From Anaeramoeba flamelloides (taxonomy: Eukaryota > Metamonada > Anaeramoebidae), in the NCBI GenBank assembly GCA_027625915.1, contig JANTQA010000008.1:5449501-5513500 (forward strand): a stretch of DNA of 64,000 nt, given 5' to 3'. Shown here piece by piece: positions 9,590 through 26,735 of the stretch (the stretch's first letter is position 1; the number at the start of each line of letters is the position of its first letter). The translations under genes were made by a program, and so were the position numbers. The notes beneath the pieces were generated by a model. It did no database searches. It saw nothing but the letters and a program-made list of their open reading frames with translations, and was not told the origin of the DNA.

Positions 9590-10910
9590 AAAACTTAACT
9601 ATTGTCAAAAAAAAAGTTAGATATGAAAAAAAAAGAAGTTATATTTTTTCTAAAAATCTTGAAACTTTAATTGTTTTATCTTTGGAAAAAGGATCAAATT
9701 TATGAGAATTTTTTCAAGTCCATAAAGAATGTATATTGGTCTTGAAATTTTTAATAAGTATTGTTCTAATTTGATTTTTTCTTTATTGAAATTTACCATT
9801 GTGGAAAAAAAGTAAAACAGGAAAAAATGTGAAACACGGTTTTTAATTGGGAACATTACTGAAAATAAAAAGTAAAATCAATAAAAAAAGAAGAAACCAA
9901 TTAAATTCAAATAATAATCCATTATATTATTTTCAATCAAAGCAACAAACACACTTTAAATCTAATTTCTGATCGAAATTCAAAGTGTGATTTTGGAGAT
10001 CCACAAAAATAGTCAATTTTTTGAACAAATTTTTAATAATTGATCAATCAAAGAAAAGCCGATACTAAAGGATAGTATTAAAAAAACTGTTATTGTGTTG
10101 AATACTTCATTTTGTCTTTATTTATTTATTAATTTATTTATTTTTTTCATTGATTTTACTTTGAATTTTCAGTAATGTTCCCAATTAAAAACCGTGTTTC
10201 ACTTTTTTTCCTCAATGGTTAAGCTAGATCCTGTAAGAAGATGATAGTCAAAAACAATAAATACCTGATTCTGAAAACTAAATCTTTTTGTTTAATAAGA
10301 ATTATCACCATTTATTATCTTGATGATTTCAAATGTTATTTTAAAAACTGAGTGTTTATATGTTGAGTAATTTAAATTTAGTATCTATAAATTTGGATGT
10401 TAGATCCTTAATATCAAAATTTAATTCAATTTTGTAAAAAATTGATTTTTCCTAAAGATTTACAATTAAAAAAAAGGAAAAATTTAAAAATTGATCATTT
10501 CGGCTATTAATTAATCTTAATATGAAGTTGATTTTTTACTTTAGTACCATAAAAATAATCCTATTGGATCTAAATACCTTGCCTGTAAGTTATAATAAAC
10601 AAGAGATGAGTTACCTCAAAAATGAACTTTTTACTATTTTTATTCAACTTTTTACAGATAAAATGACAGTCTATGATTTTTAAGGTATACTACTTCAAGG
10701 ATCTTGATGAAATTGAAATGAAGAAAAATCAAATTAGACAAGATACTTATTAAAACACTCCAATCCCTATTTTCATTCTTATGAACTTGAAAAAATTCTC
10801 TTAAATTTGAACCTTTTTCCAAAGATAAAACAATTAAAGTTTCAAGAGTTTTAAAAAAAAAGATAACTTCTTTTGTTTCTTATCAAACTTTTTTTTGCAA
10901 CTGTTAGTAG
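9590..10910. mobile_element. Large inverted-repeat element (family C)
   Basis: Left arm about 9590-9793 and right arm about 10700-10910 are inverted copies, sharing for example CTTGAAACTTTAATTG and TTTATCTTTGGAAAAAGG on the left with their complements near 10815-10850 on the right. The interior is colinear with about 4800-5300. A 424-bp family B element is inserted at the inner edge of the left arm. No ORF above 70 codons that looks real; non-autonomous. Confidence 0.7.
9796..10219. mobile_element. TIR element, family B, copy 2 (nested)
   Basis: Same ends and interior as 2223-2620: starts CCATTGTGGAAAAAAAGT, ends TTTTTTTCCTCAATGGT, TA on both sides. The interior matches copy 1 closely, for example around TTGATCAATCAAAG and ACTGTTATTGTGTTGAATAC. 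The left arm carries a short extra segment. It is inserted in the family C element, so B moved after C. Confidence 0.8.
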
Positions 10911-11220
10911 AAAATTTAAAAAACCAATCAACTTCTCAAGGGTGTAAAACCTTCTTTAAAAAATATTTTCCATTTTTTTTTAAGAGGATCATGAAAAAAA
11001 AAAACAGATAAAATAAATTTGAAAAAATTTTCAATTAATTTAACCCAGATTTAAATTAAAACAGAAGGGTTCAGTAAAATAATGGATAAAAATTCAAAAA
11101 TGTTAAATTTTTTAATCAAAAAATTTCAAATCGAATTATTAATTTTCCATTTTTCCATTTCCTATCTAATTCACATTAATTTAGGAATTCGAACACTTTC
11201 CTACCAAAAAATCCAAAAAC

Positions 11221-11236
11221 CAACTGTGCACAGTTG
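11221..11236. promoter_or_regulatory. 16-bp perfect palindrome upstream of SH3 gene
   Basis: CAACTGTGCACAGTTG equals its own reverse complement and lies 22 bp before the ATG at 11259, in otherwise AT-rich flank. It has the form of a homodimeric DNA-binding site or of a structured leader if transcribed. A role in controlling this gene is inferred only from position. Confidence 0.35.
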
Positions 11237-11258
11237 ACACCTAATTTTTAAACACAAA

Positions 11259-11654
11259 ATGAGTGGAACACTTCACCATTCAAAACAACGTAACGGTTTT
11301 TCTAAAACGAAAAATCCAAATACTCAATCTGAAATGTCTTCAATCAATCCTGATCTGATAATCTCTGAGGGTGATTTTAATACTCAAAAAACAAACACCA
11401 GTCATGAAAGTGACGGGAGTAATAGTGAAAATGAGAACGTTAATCTGCCACAGAACCAGAAACAAAAACAAAAAAAAAAATTATTTAGCCTTTCCTCAAC
11501 AAAAGAGCCTGCACAAAAAAAAGAAACAAAACAAAGATCCAGGAGCTTTTTCCAAAAGATCCGTGGTAAAAATCTGAAAAAAAACAAAATAACCAAACCA
11601 ATAGAAAACATAAACCAACAACTACAGGATAATAAACAACAACAACAGCAGCAG

Positions 11655-11687
<33 letters not shown>

Positions 11688-14600
11688 ACTTTAATGTTCA
11701 ACAAGCCAAAACAACCAATGATAAGAAAAAGAATAAAAAAAAAAAGAGAAACCGTAAAATTTGAAGAACCCATAAATTATGAAGAAGAAGATTACGATCC
11801 TTTCATTGAAGATCATATTGGTGATCCAAAGGCAGTAGCCTTGGTTGACTACACAGCCAAAAGAAACACAGAACTTTCATTTAAAGAAGGAGAAATCATT
11901 TTTATTACTGGCAAAAATGAAAGTGGATGGTGGCAAGGTGAGACAAGAGACAGCATTGGTGTCTTTCCAAGTAACTTGATAAAAATAGTTGAAGATGATG
12001 ACAATGATGCAAAAGAAATAACTCAAGATGAAAATATAAAGGAAAAAGGAATAAAAAACAATAAAGAAGAAACAACAAAAGAGAAAAAAAGAATTACAAA
12101 CTTAACTGATATTTCAGGGATTAAATTTGAACCAAAAAAATCCTTTAATGTTCAAAACCAAAATAATAACGAAAGAAAAAGAATAAAAAAAAAAAGAGAA
12201 ACCGTAAAATTTGAAGAACCCATAAATTATGAAGAAGAAGATTACGATCCTTTCATTGAAGATCATATTGGTGATCCAAAGGCAGTAGCCTTGGTTGACT
12301 ACACAGCCAAAAGAAACACAGAACTTTCATTTAAAGAAGGAGAAATCATTTTTATTACTGGCAAAAATGAAAGTGGATGGTGGCAAGGTGAGACAAGAGA
12401 CAACATTGGTGTCTTTCCAAGTAACTTGATAAAAATAGTTGAAGATGATGACAATGATGCAAAAGAAATAACTCAAGATGAAAATATAAAGGAAAAAGGA
12501 ATAAAAAACAATAAAGAAGAAACAACAAAAGAGAAAAAAGAAATTACAAACTTAACTGATATTTCAGGGATTAAATTTGAACCAAAAAAATCCCTAAATG
12601 TTCAAAACCAAAATAATAACGAAAGAAAAAGAATAATAAAAAAAAAAAGAGAAACTGTGAAATTTGAAGAACCCATAAATTATGAAGAAGAAGATTACGA
12701 TCCTTTCATTGAAGATCATATTGGTGATCCAAAGGCAGTAGCCTTGGTTGACTACACAGCCAAAAGAAACACAGAACTTTCATTTAAAGAAGGAGAAATC
12801 ATTTTTATTACTGGCAAAAATGAAAGTGGATGGTGGCAAGGTGAGACAAGAGACAACATTGGTGTCTTTCCAAGTAACTTGATAAAAATAGTTGAAGGTG
12901 ATGACAATGATGCAAAAGAAATAACTCAAGATGGAAATATAAAGGAAAAGGGGAAAGGAGATGACAAAAAAATAGTAAAAGAAATAGTTATTAAAAAAAA
13001 AATACCAAGAGAAGGAAAATTTCAAAAACGAAAAAACAATTTAGATAATCATTCTGATATTTCTGGTTTCATTTTTACACAAAATAATCCAATTAGGAAT
13101 ACGAATAATAAACCACCAAATAATTTTATTATTCAACCATTAAAATCGGTTGAAGAAAATATGAATATTGGTAAACGTAAAAAAAAAAAACGAGTTGAAG
13201 TGGATGTTAAAGGTTTTTTACAGAAAACACAATCACCAAACTTTGATGAACATCAAGACGATCAACACGCTCAGGTGTTAGTTGATTATCAAGGAGAAGG
13301 AAATGGGGCAATAAGCTTAAAAAAGGGTGAGATTATTTATATTCATGCCGATTATGGCAAAGGCATGGTTCAAGCTGAAAATAAAAATGGGGTCAACGAT
13401 ACAATACCTATTACAATTATTGAGTTTATTGATAAAAACAATAATGTTTGTGAAAACCCCTTTATTAAAAATAATGAAAGTGCTAACAATAAAACAAATA
13501 AAGAAAGGCTGAAAGAAACAAAAAAAGAAAAACAAAAGATCGAAATTAAATTAGATTTACCAAAGGCAAAAGTACTAAAAGATTATAATTCAAAAAAGCT
13601 TGGCCAATTATCTTTAAAAAAAAATCAAATTGCTTATATACACAATATGAAAAATAATGGCTGGTTTGAAGTTATAACTTTACATGGTGTAAAAGGCAAA
13701 TTTCCTTCTATTTATCTTGAATTTTTTAAAGAAGAAGAAAGTATACAAGCTGATGGAGATGAAGGAAAAAAAATTGTTGAAGAAAGAAAAATAAAGGGAA
13801 AGGAAGAAAAGGAAGAAAAGGAAGAAAAGGGAGAAAAGGGAGAAAATGGGGGGATGGAAGAAAGGGGGGGAATGAAAGAAATGGAAGAAAAGAAAGAAAG
13901 GGGGGAAGAGGGAAAAGTGGAAGAAGGGAAAGAAGGAAAGGAGGAAGAGAAAGAGAAAGACAAAAAAGAGAAAGAAGAAGAAGAACAAAACGGTGAATGT
14001 GAAAAAGAAAAGGAAAATGATAAAACAAAGAAGAAAATAAAAACAAAAAATACTGAAAATTTAAAAATTAATAATTCAATAAAAAAAGAATCTGGTTTTA
14101 ATAATTACACTTCAAAATTTTCAATTGATGAAGAATGGGATCTAGTAACTCCTTTTAAAAAAACTGAAAGTTTTAAACAAACTTACGATAAAAGTAATTG
14201 GGATATAATTTTACCAAACCCAAATAAATTAATATCACATTCAAATAATGGTATTCAATGGGGTATGAAACCACAATCACCTAGACCCTATAGTTTATAC
14301 TTTCCAAAAGATGAAGAAAAGATACTTCAATTTCGAAAAGATCTTCAAGAATTCAGAAATGTATCTAATGATAAAATAAATGGGAAAAATTTTGATAAGA
14401 CAAAAAAAAACAATAATAATCACAATTTAATAAAAAACAAAAAAAAAATTAAATATTCCAAAACACAAGAAAATAACAATATTGAAAGAGTGCCAAATAA
14501 TAATAATAATAATGATGATGATAGTAATAATAAGAAGAAGAATGATAATAATAATAATCATAAAAATAAAAATAAGGGAAAAATTAAAGAGATTAGAGAC

Positions 14601-15680
14601 TTCCGTAGATTTAAAAAAAGAATTAAAAAAAGAAGAGAAAGAACAAAATCTTTGTCGAGATTTGATACCCCAACAAATAATCAAAAATCAAAAAATAAAA
14701 GGAAAAAATCAGGACTTGAATTCATCCAAGTAATAAATATCCCAACATCAAAAAATAATAAAAAAATGAAAAAATCAACAACTTCATCGTCCAAATTATC
14801 ACCTTCTTCATCGTCATCTTCATCATTCAAAAATTATAGTGATCAAAAAAAATTAAAACAAAAAGAAATCGATAATATCAAATCAAACCCAAAAAAATAT
14901 AGGAATAAAAAATTTAGAAATTTACAAAATAAGAATTATTTAGAAACCAAAAAGAAAAGGAAAACAAAACGTTCAGAATCAGTACAAATCCAATATAAAC
15001 CAAAAATGGCCAATAGTAAAAAAAACAAGCACCACCACCATCGTGATGACCGTAAACGTCACGGTCATGATGAACATAGATCAAAGAACACAAATAAAAA
15101 TATTCGTAAAACAAAAACACAACCTAATAACCGGAAAGCTCAGGGCCAAAGTCACCTTCGCCAAAACAAGAATACGAAGAATAATAACAACAACAGTGGT
15201 GGTGGCGGTGATACTCTCAAAAGGGGAATTGAAAAGTTAAATGAGAAATCAACACAAATAAAAAAGCAAGATCGAAGTCGATCATTTTCAAATTTTCCAA
15301 ACTATTCATTATCAAAAAAAAAGAAATTCCAGACACAAGTGAGTGTTTACCGTTGGATGAAAGAAGAGCATGGCATCGGTAGACCAGATCTTAATTTTAA
15401 AGAATTTAAAGTTCGGGTAAAATATCCATTTCCTGGTGATTTACCACAAGATCTTCAACTCAAAAAAAAAGAAATTATTACAATTATAGGAAAAGATGAC
15501 TTTGGTTGGTTGCTTGGAGTAAATTCAAAAGGATCAAAAGGAATTTTTCCGTAAGTTTTTTTTTTTTTTTTATTTTTTATTTGGTTTTATGTTATTAATC
15601 CTCAAATTATACTTTTATTTATTTTATTTTATTATTTTGTTGTTTTTTTAAATAGGAAAAATTTTGTAGCAAAAATTTAA
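11259..15680 (+). CDS. Multi-SH3-domain scaffold protein (six SH3 domains)
   Basis: Two exons (11259-15550 and 15656-15680) encode about 1438 residues; the 105-bp GT-AG intron splits a Pro codon and exon 2 supplies only KNFVAKI, which completes the last SH3 domain. SH3 domains lie near residues 190-247, 340-397, 491-548, 669-725, 767-823 and 1383-1438. The first three carry clear ALVDY, WWQGE and GVFPSNLI motifs and sit in a 150-residue unit repeated almost identically at DNA level; the fourth and fifth are diverged (ALVDY become VLVDYQ and VLKDYN, and the fourth lacks the Trp pair). A poly-Gln tract (near residue 130), a long Glu/Lys-rich stretch (about 830-920) and Asn-, Ser- and Lys-rich linkers fill the rest. 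SH3 domains bind proline-rich ligands, so a cytoskeletal or signalling scaffold is likely; no catalytic domain is seen. Confidence 0.93.
11731..13080 (+). repeat. Three tandem 450-bp coding repeats (SH3 units)
   Basis: The same sequence starts at 11731, 12181 and 12631 (period 450 bp, the third with a 3-bp insertion). Units 1 and 2 differ at only a handful of positions, including Ser to Asn in RDSIGVF/RDNIGVF, while unit 3 diverges after its SH3 domain. The period is a multiple of three, so the reading frame is preserved. Confidence 0.92.
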
Positions 15681-18600
15681 TAATAATCAAATCAAAAAGA
15701 TTTTATGTAGAATTATATATGTTTATACATGCTTTAAAACATTTTTATTATTTATATATTTTTTCTCAAGTTTATATATATATATATATAAATATTATTT
15801 TGGATAAAAATCTTTTAATAATGATTATAATAATAATAATTAATAGTTTCAAATTTACAAAATTTTGTTTAATTTTAATTTTTTTTAAAAAATTTTCGAT
15901 CGTGGTATTTGATGTTGAAAAGTGTCGAATGCCGAAAAGTGCAATAGTGTTCTATATTAATTACTTTAGGTATTTGTCAGAAACCATTTTTTTTTTTAAC
16001 AATTGGAAAGGATAGAGTAATTACTATGGTAAAAATTTTCTGAAATGGATTAAAAAAATTTTGCGATTTTAATTATTACCTAAAAACAATTAAAATCCAA
16101 TCAATATGGTGAAATTATCATAGGTTTTTCAAACCCAAAAATGAAAAATTAGGATATTTTTAGAAAAAATCACCAAAGAGTAATACTCAATTTCCAATTT
16201 AAATTGTTGTAAATTATGGTTTTGAAGTCAACTGTGATGATGTTAGATTTGAAGTCACATTTAGATATTTTTTGAGAACTTGAAGATTTTTTTTTCATTT
16301 TTTTGATTTTTCAAAAGATTTATTTTTATCAATAGAATATACATATCCCTTACTTTGCAAACATCGACGGTTTTAAAATACAACCACCAATGAGATCGAT
16401 TTGAATTAAATTGATTGTGTAATAAAAGAAAACAATTTGTTTCAATTTGAAGATATTTGAATATTTGTATTAATAAAATTAGTAAAGTTAATTTTTTTTA
16501 AAAATTTGATTTTTGGAAATTGAGAATGCTTTTAGATCTTTTTTTATTAATTGAATTTTTTTAGTATTAAGTAAATTTAAAGTAAATGATTGTACCCATA
16601 CACAAAACTTTTTTAAACATTTGTAGAAGGGATATTGGATCTAATACTGTTTTGTGGTATTTTTTTTTAATTAATTATGATCATTTTCTTAAAACCCTAC
16701 TCTAACAAAACATTTTAATCACCATAGCCAACACACTGACAAATATATAACTTCATATAAGTTAACACAATAAAGTATTTTTGTTAACTTACACTAATTC
16801 ATAGTTTTTGACATTTGATTGTTATTATTATAAATAATAACTTACTTAAACTTGATTTGAATGAAATTGAAAGATTATGTTCTTATCACTAATAACTGAA
16901 AATATGTCAGAGATAAGAAAATTTGTAAAAGATAAGTAAATAATATGTTTTTTATAAATCTCAAATGTCATATACTGGATTTGAAAAAAGTAATTATTTT
17001 TCAACAAAAACCTTCAGGGAACCAAAAAATTCCTTCTTAATCAATGTATTAGTGTTGATATTAATTTTTTTAGAAATAGAAGCTGATAATGAAAAAAAAA
17101 AAATAGTTAAAGAAAATTGTGAAAAAAAAAAAAGGATCATTTCAATGATAAGAACTTAGAAGAGATAGAGTATAATTTTACATTGAGTAGAAGTTTTTTT
17201 CTTTGTTTAAACAAGTATTATCTTTTTGGTGTTTCATTTGATAACATATTACAAACTATAATTACTGGTAATACCCCTTTCTTTGAAACCAAGAGAAATA
17301 AAATAATTAAATGGTCACAGTAAAAAAAAAAAAATTTGGGAATTGGTATATCTTTTTTCAATCTTACTAATTTGTTTATAATTTCAAAAAGTCTGATGTT
17401 AAGAGTACACTTTAAATATTGGAATAATAACTTTGAAACAATAGAAAAAAGCGAGGTGATATTTTCAATATATATATATATATTATTGTTAATTTATTTT
17501 CTTGAGAACAAAAAGTAATAAATTAATATTAAATCATTTAATTGTGTTTTTTTTTTATTATGTTTTACTTTTTTTTCTTTTGTTTTTATAAATTTTTAAT
17601 ATAAGGAAAGTAAAAAAAATAAAAATATCAGTATTATTTGAATAAAATTATTAATTTATCAAATACCGCACATCTTGTTCTAGTTATTTTTTTTTTTCAT
17701 ACAGAGTTAGAAGAGATTGATGATTTATTTAGAAAAATCTGTTGTGATTTCTGTTTTTTATTCTAACGTTTCTTAATAAGGATACTCAATTTTAGATTTG
17801 CAAAATTTTTTTCATTTAGTTTTCAATGAATAAATTGAGAAACTGATATATAAACTAAAATTAAAAATTTTCCACATTGATAAAATAATTGAAACAATCA
17901 TCATAATACAATTTCATTCAAATTAGAAATAATTTTAATTTTTGTAAAATATGAAATTCATTTTTTCATCTTTTAGTTTTTTTTGTTTTCAGTTCATTTT
18001 TTAATTTACGTATTTTGTTTCGTTCGATCGAAATATTTTTTTTCAACAATTGATATTATATTAAAGTTGAGTTGTTCAAAATAGAAAAATTCAAATGAAA
18101 TTAGTTGATGGTATTTAACCTTTTGATCGATCAATATTCCTAATAGAATTTAAATAAATTTCACAAAACTTTTTTTTGTATTACCCATCTCCAAAATTTT
18201 TAACACAGCCTTAATTTATTGGTATTGATAATTATTTATTTTTTGTTTTGTGAGTATTATAATTTAAAAATAATTGTTAACATTTCAATTATTGAATGAT
18301 TATAATTTGGTATTTCTTTGACGAATTAATTAAATAAGATTTTTTTAAAAAAAATTGAATTTTGGTATGTTAAAAATTTTGAATTCAAGTTTAAATAAAA
18401 AATGGGTAAAAAATTTAATTTTCTTTATCCTATTTTTCTTTTAAAGAAAAGAGTTTTTAAAGAAATAGATTATAATTTTTTATCTATATATTGTTGTTTG
18501 ACCTTTTTTTGTACAATATTTATATATTCAGTGATCCATGGATCATAATTTATGGATATTGGAATAGTGAAAAATAGATCATCTGTTGAAATTTAGTCTA

Positions 18601-19082
18601 ATATAAATTGTAATTATACTTCAAAATAATTTTTTGATTCACGATAATATTTGTTTTCAAATAAAAGGAATAAAATTTTCATTCATCTTTCCAAATAAAA
18701 TCTTTTTAATTTTTTGAATATTTAATACCTTAAAACCAAGCTAAAAATATTTATTTGCCTTTTTAGAATTGGTGTATTTTGATGATTTATTTTAGTTAGT
18801 ATCAATTAGTTTTTTTTGGAAACTGAATGAAAATTTTGATCTTTTTATTTTCCAATTAATAGTAAATAATATTTCAATCGAAATTCCTTACAAATTGAAA
18901 TGAGATTGGACAATTAATTGTTTTTAGTTTCTTTAGTAAAAACATATTTAGTCCTTAAGATTAAAAAATCATTTTCTCCACTATTTTACGAATTATTTTT
19001 TAAATTTTACATTGTTTTTCTTTCTTCTTTTTTATAACAAACAGATCTTTTAGCCGCTACAAAACAAGGAAATTAATTTAAA
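15681..19082. other. Gene-free AT-rich region
   Basis: No supported gene. Small ORFs such as those at 15719-16015, 16965-17159 and 17336-17518 have the base composition of the surrounding DNA and no recognisable motif. A solitary copy of the long family F arm lies at 17852-18395, and weak inverted repeats with an ATGAAAATTTT core occur near 18660-18880. Confidence 0.6.
17852..18395. mobile_element. Solo arm of foldback element (family F)
   Basis: About 540 bp colinear and similar to 47418-47955 and, inverted, to 45758-46295. Shared landmarks include ACAATTTCATTCAAATT, TTGATCGATCAATATTCC and CATTTCAATTA. No partner arm was found within this gap, so this is a solo arm or the remains of a full element. 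Confidence 0.7.
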
Positions 19083-22934
<3,852 letters not shown>

Positions 22935-24057
22935 AACAAATTTTTACAAAGGTAAAATAATTTAGAAAAAAAAATTTTATATTATAAATAGAAAGTACAA
23001 TAGTATAATTATTATTATCTAATTTAAATAATTAAATCTATAAAAGTAAAAGAAAGAAAAAATAAATAAATAATAGCCAATATATATTATCTTTTCTATC
23101 TTCTTAGTAATTTAATTTAATAATACCTTATTTTAAATTAATAAAGAAAAAAATAAATAAATATATTTTTCCATAAACAATTTTTATTATTTTGTAATAA
23201 TCTTTGTTTTGATTTTTTTTTTTACATAGTTAAAGACATTTATTTTATATTTAAAAAATCAAAAACACAAACTATATGATTTGTTTTATCCATCATATTA
23301 TGTGATAATTCAAGATTTAAAATTTTTTTCAATTGTTAGTATTGACTTTTAGTAAAAATCAAAAGATCTTGTCTGTTTCAATTTTTGAGCTTTATAAAGG
23401 TAACTAAAGAACATTTTTAACTTTACGGTTTGAGGTTTTTTCATGGATTTTTTTTGAAAAATTAGAAGAAAAACTCATTCGGAATCTGAATAGGAATAAA
23501 AAATATATTTCATTTTCAAAGTTTAAAAGAATAGTGATTAATTTTTTGGAATTAAAATTAATTTTTATATTAAATTCATTTTACAGCTTATTAATTTTAT
23601 TTTTGAAGAATATCCAGATATATTAATATATCTACCCCTTAAGTGTTATGATATCTGGTTTCTGTTAGGAAATTTTTTTTTTTATTATTATGTTTGAACA
23701 TCACTAGAAGAAAACAAGAGTATTAGATTTTTTGGGTTTGATTAAACAAATGTTTTAATTAATGGCCCAATTTTAAATTGACGTTTATTTACAAGAGAAT
23801 CAACATTCAGAAACTTCAAATTCTTGATACGTTTGTTGTTATTGTTTTTAATCCTACCACAATTTAAAAAAAAAAAACAGTTATGAAAAAGAATTCTTTT
23901 TGGGTAAAAAAAATAAAGAAATCACTTCAAAAAGTAATTTTTGTTTAATTAGAATTCTAGGTATACCATTTTGAATTATAATAGCTGATAGTTTTGAAAA
24001 TATTGTACTTTACTTATAAAACTGAAATATTGAAAAAATAAACTAATAATAATTATC

Positions 24058-24400
24058 CTAACAAGATTTTTAATTGTGAATATTAAGAAAATTGTTATCT
24101 AATTTCTTTTATTTTCAATCAAATCCTTTTTTATAAAGAACCAAAATTTTTAAGATCCAAGTAATAAGCCCACATAAAGTTAATTAACGTGGGGTATCTC
24201 TAGAATACTCGAGTGGTTGTTTGATAGCATAAGTAGATCTACTTTTTTTTGAAGAAATCATCGAGTTTGATAGAGGTTTACTTGAGTTTGAAAAATGATA
24301 ATTATTATTCTTGTGTTTTGATTTGTTGATTATTGCTTTGAACAAGTATATTTTAATTAATCATCACTCTAATATTTTTTGTGAACAAATAGGATTTTAA
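24058..24400. mobile_element. Partial family G inverted-repeat element
   Basis: Left arm AACAAGATTTTTAATTGTGA matches the terminal arm at 43967. The interior 24195-24390, read in reverse complement, matches 44078-44250, including an ACTCGAGTATTCTAGAGA block. The second arm is not recognisable here. Confidence 0.6.
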
Positions 24401-26179
24401 ATTTAATTTTTTTTAAAAAAATAAGAGAGAAATAAACCAAAAGCCATGTTATTGAACAACGGGGGGGGTTAATGATTTTATTTGCCGATATTTATTAAAT
24501 TTCTTGAAATTTAAAAGATTATTTAATATTTTTTTCAAAATATTTGGGGAGTATAAATAATAAATTATTGAAATTTAAATACGGTTTTTGATAATATTTT
24601 TGTTTTGTTATTATTAATTATAATTTCGAATTATTTATTTTTTTTGAAAATATTAAAGTTTTTTTGAGAAATAATAATCAAACGTGTCTATATGTTCGTC
24701 CTCTATGTTCTTATTTATTTACTGGGGATTAAAGGGTGGGTTATTTATTATTCTTAAAATTTCAAAATTGGATAAAAATTTTGATTTTTTTTTTGTTTTT
24801 TCTTTTTTCTTGATTTTTTTGAAAAGTAATTTTTATTAAAATTACATTCGATTTCAAGAGTGATATCCAATAAGTTAATGTGTGTTAGTTTAAGGTTATT
24901 GATATTGTAAATATAGATGTTTTAAAAAATAGATTTTTTACACTTTTCGGGATAAATAAAGAGTAACATACAGTATCGAAATTTTGGTGATAGTAAATAT
25001 AACATCAGATTATCTTAATAGACTAATAACTGTAATTTTTTTAAAAAAAAAAGTAGTGTGAATACCAATCTTTTAATATTTTTTTAAAAATCATTTTTTA
25101 AAACAAGTATTGGTATTCACCAAACAATTTTTTATTGAAAATCCATTCAAACTCAAAAATTAAAACAGGTATTTCGTTTACTATAACGGGAATTTATATA
25201 GATGTGTGTAAATCTTTATTTAAAACACAACGTCTAAAAACTCTATTTTTTAAAACGTTCCATATTTTCATTTGTATTTTAACATTCAGAAAATTGTTCA
25301 AAAAGATATTGATTTAGATTGCAATTTTCTTTGGGACTTCAATTGATAACCAAAATGAAAGTTATTTTTGTTTAAATGTTTCCATAAGAATTTTGAGTCT
25401 TTCAATTTTTTTAGAAAATATTTAGATTTAATAACGATATTACAACACTTCAGTAAACTGTTATAAGATATAAAAATCAGTTGTTTCTAATAAAATTGAC
25501 TTCTAAAAAATCGAAAATTTAATTTCCTAAAGATAATCAAAGTAAATTTTCAATTTCTAATACTTTGGCAGAATTTTATTTCTTTTTGATAACAAACAAA
25601 GAAAAAAATTAAATTTCAAAAGAAAAGAATTCACAAAAAAGAAAAGTAAAGAAATCAAGTGCAATTGAAAGAATTTTTCAATCATTATATTTAAAATGTT
25701 TAAACCAGATTATTTTTAATCTTGGAAATTGGGGATCTACATTTATATAATTCTTTTATCAAATTTTTTATCAATTTCAATAACCAAAAAAATGGTTAAT
25801 ATAAATTCTTTTGTTTATATTATAAATTTTACCTTTACTATTTGTTTCAAAATAAATGGAACTAAATTTTCATTCAACTTTGCAAAAAAAAAAAGATGTT
25901 ATAAATCATTTAATTTTCCAAATTTTTAATTCTGGAAAGAGGCTCCAATTATTAATTTCCCTTTTTTAAAATTGGGAATTTCTTAATTAATTTAAACATT
26001 CTTGGAATTTTTTTTTTGAAAGGCGAATGAAAATTTTGATTTTTTTTTTTACAATTAAAAGTATGATATACGTTTTTAAATATTTTATGATTTGTCATTA
26101 GAATCTTATAATTTTATATAAGAAATTTTCATTCCTATTCCTTAAGAATTTCGTTTGTAGAGTGAGAGTGGGCAGCATA

Positions 26180-26735
26180 TATGTTATTGGCTACCATGTA
26201 TTTTTTTTGGTATCAAATTTTGATGTTACTATAGATTTTTAAAAAGTTGAATGTGGCAATAAGAAATGTCAGGTTGAACGTTTGTTTCATTGGTGAATTT
26301 GAAGAATAATTTTCTGATCTGATCAAAAAAAAATATCTTTTTAAGAGCAAATTTTAGATAGTTTATATAAATTTTAGATGTTTAAAGTAATCATTTTGGT
26401 TTCCCAAAAACTATTATTTGATAATCAGAAAATATTCTTAACTATTTGCTGATTTACAGCTGTTCCAATGCTATCATGATTTTTTTTAAATATAAAATTT
26501 TGATGTTACTTAGGATTTTTAAAAAGTTGAATATGTGTATAAGAAAGCTCATATTGAAAATATTTTTTAAAAGATGAGTTCTTTTGAAAAATAATCTTCT
26601 GTTATGATCAAAAACCAAAACATATTTTTAAGAATAACTTTTTTATGGTTTAACAGTGAATTTTCGATTTTTAGATTCATTTTGGGCTCTGAAAATTTAT
26701 TATGTGAATATCCATACCGCCGTTCCAAGGCTACT
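26180..26735. repeat. Two tandem ~285-bp repeats flanking family E foldback
   Basis: Units starting near 26200 and 26480 share TTTTGATGTTACT, ATTTTTAAAAAGTTGAAT, an AATAA-TTTCTG-T-TGATCAAAAA stretch and a GTTCCAA-GCTA end. A third, inverted and decayed relative lies at about 27165-27300. Identity is moderate, so the duplication is old. Confidence 0.6.

Larger units (their letters stand above)
9385..11258. other. Gene-free region, nested inverted-repeat elements
   Basis: Contains the large family C element with family B copy 2 nested in it; about 10910-11220 is plain AT-rich sequence leading into the SH3 gene. No additional gene seen. Confidence 0.7.

Noticed and set aside
13680-14046. Phe/Ser/Pro-rich minus-strand ORFs
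   Set aside because: Shadows of the Glu/Lys-rich segment of the SH3 gene on the plus strand.
16965-17159. 64-codon ORF MSYTGFEKSNYFSTKTFREP...
   Set aside because: Base composition equals the flanks, with poly-Lys runs and no domain or gene context.
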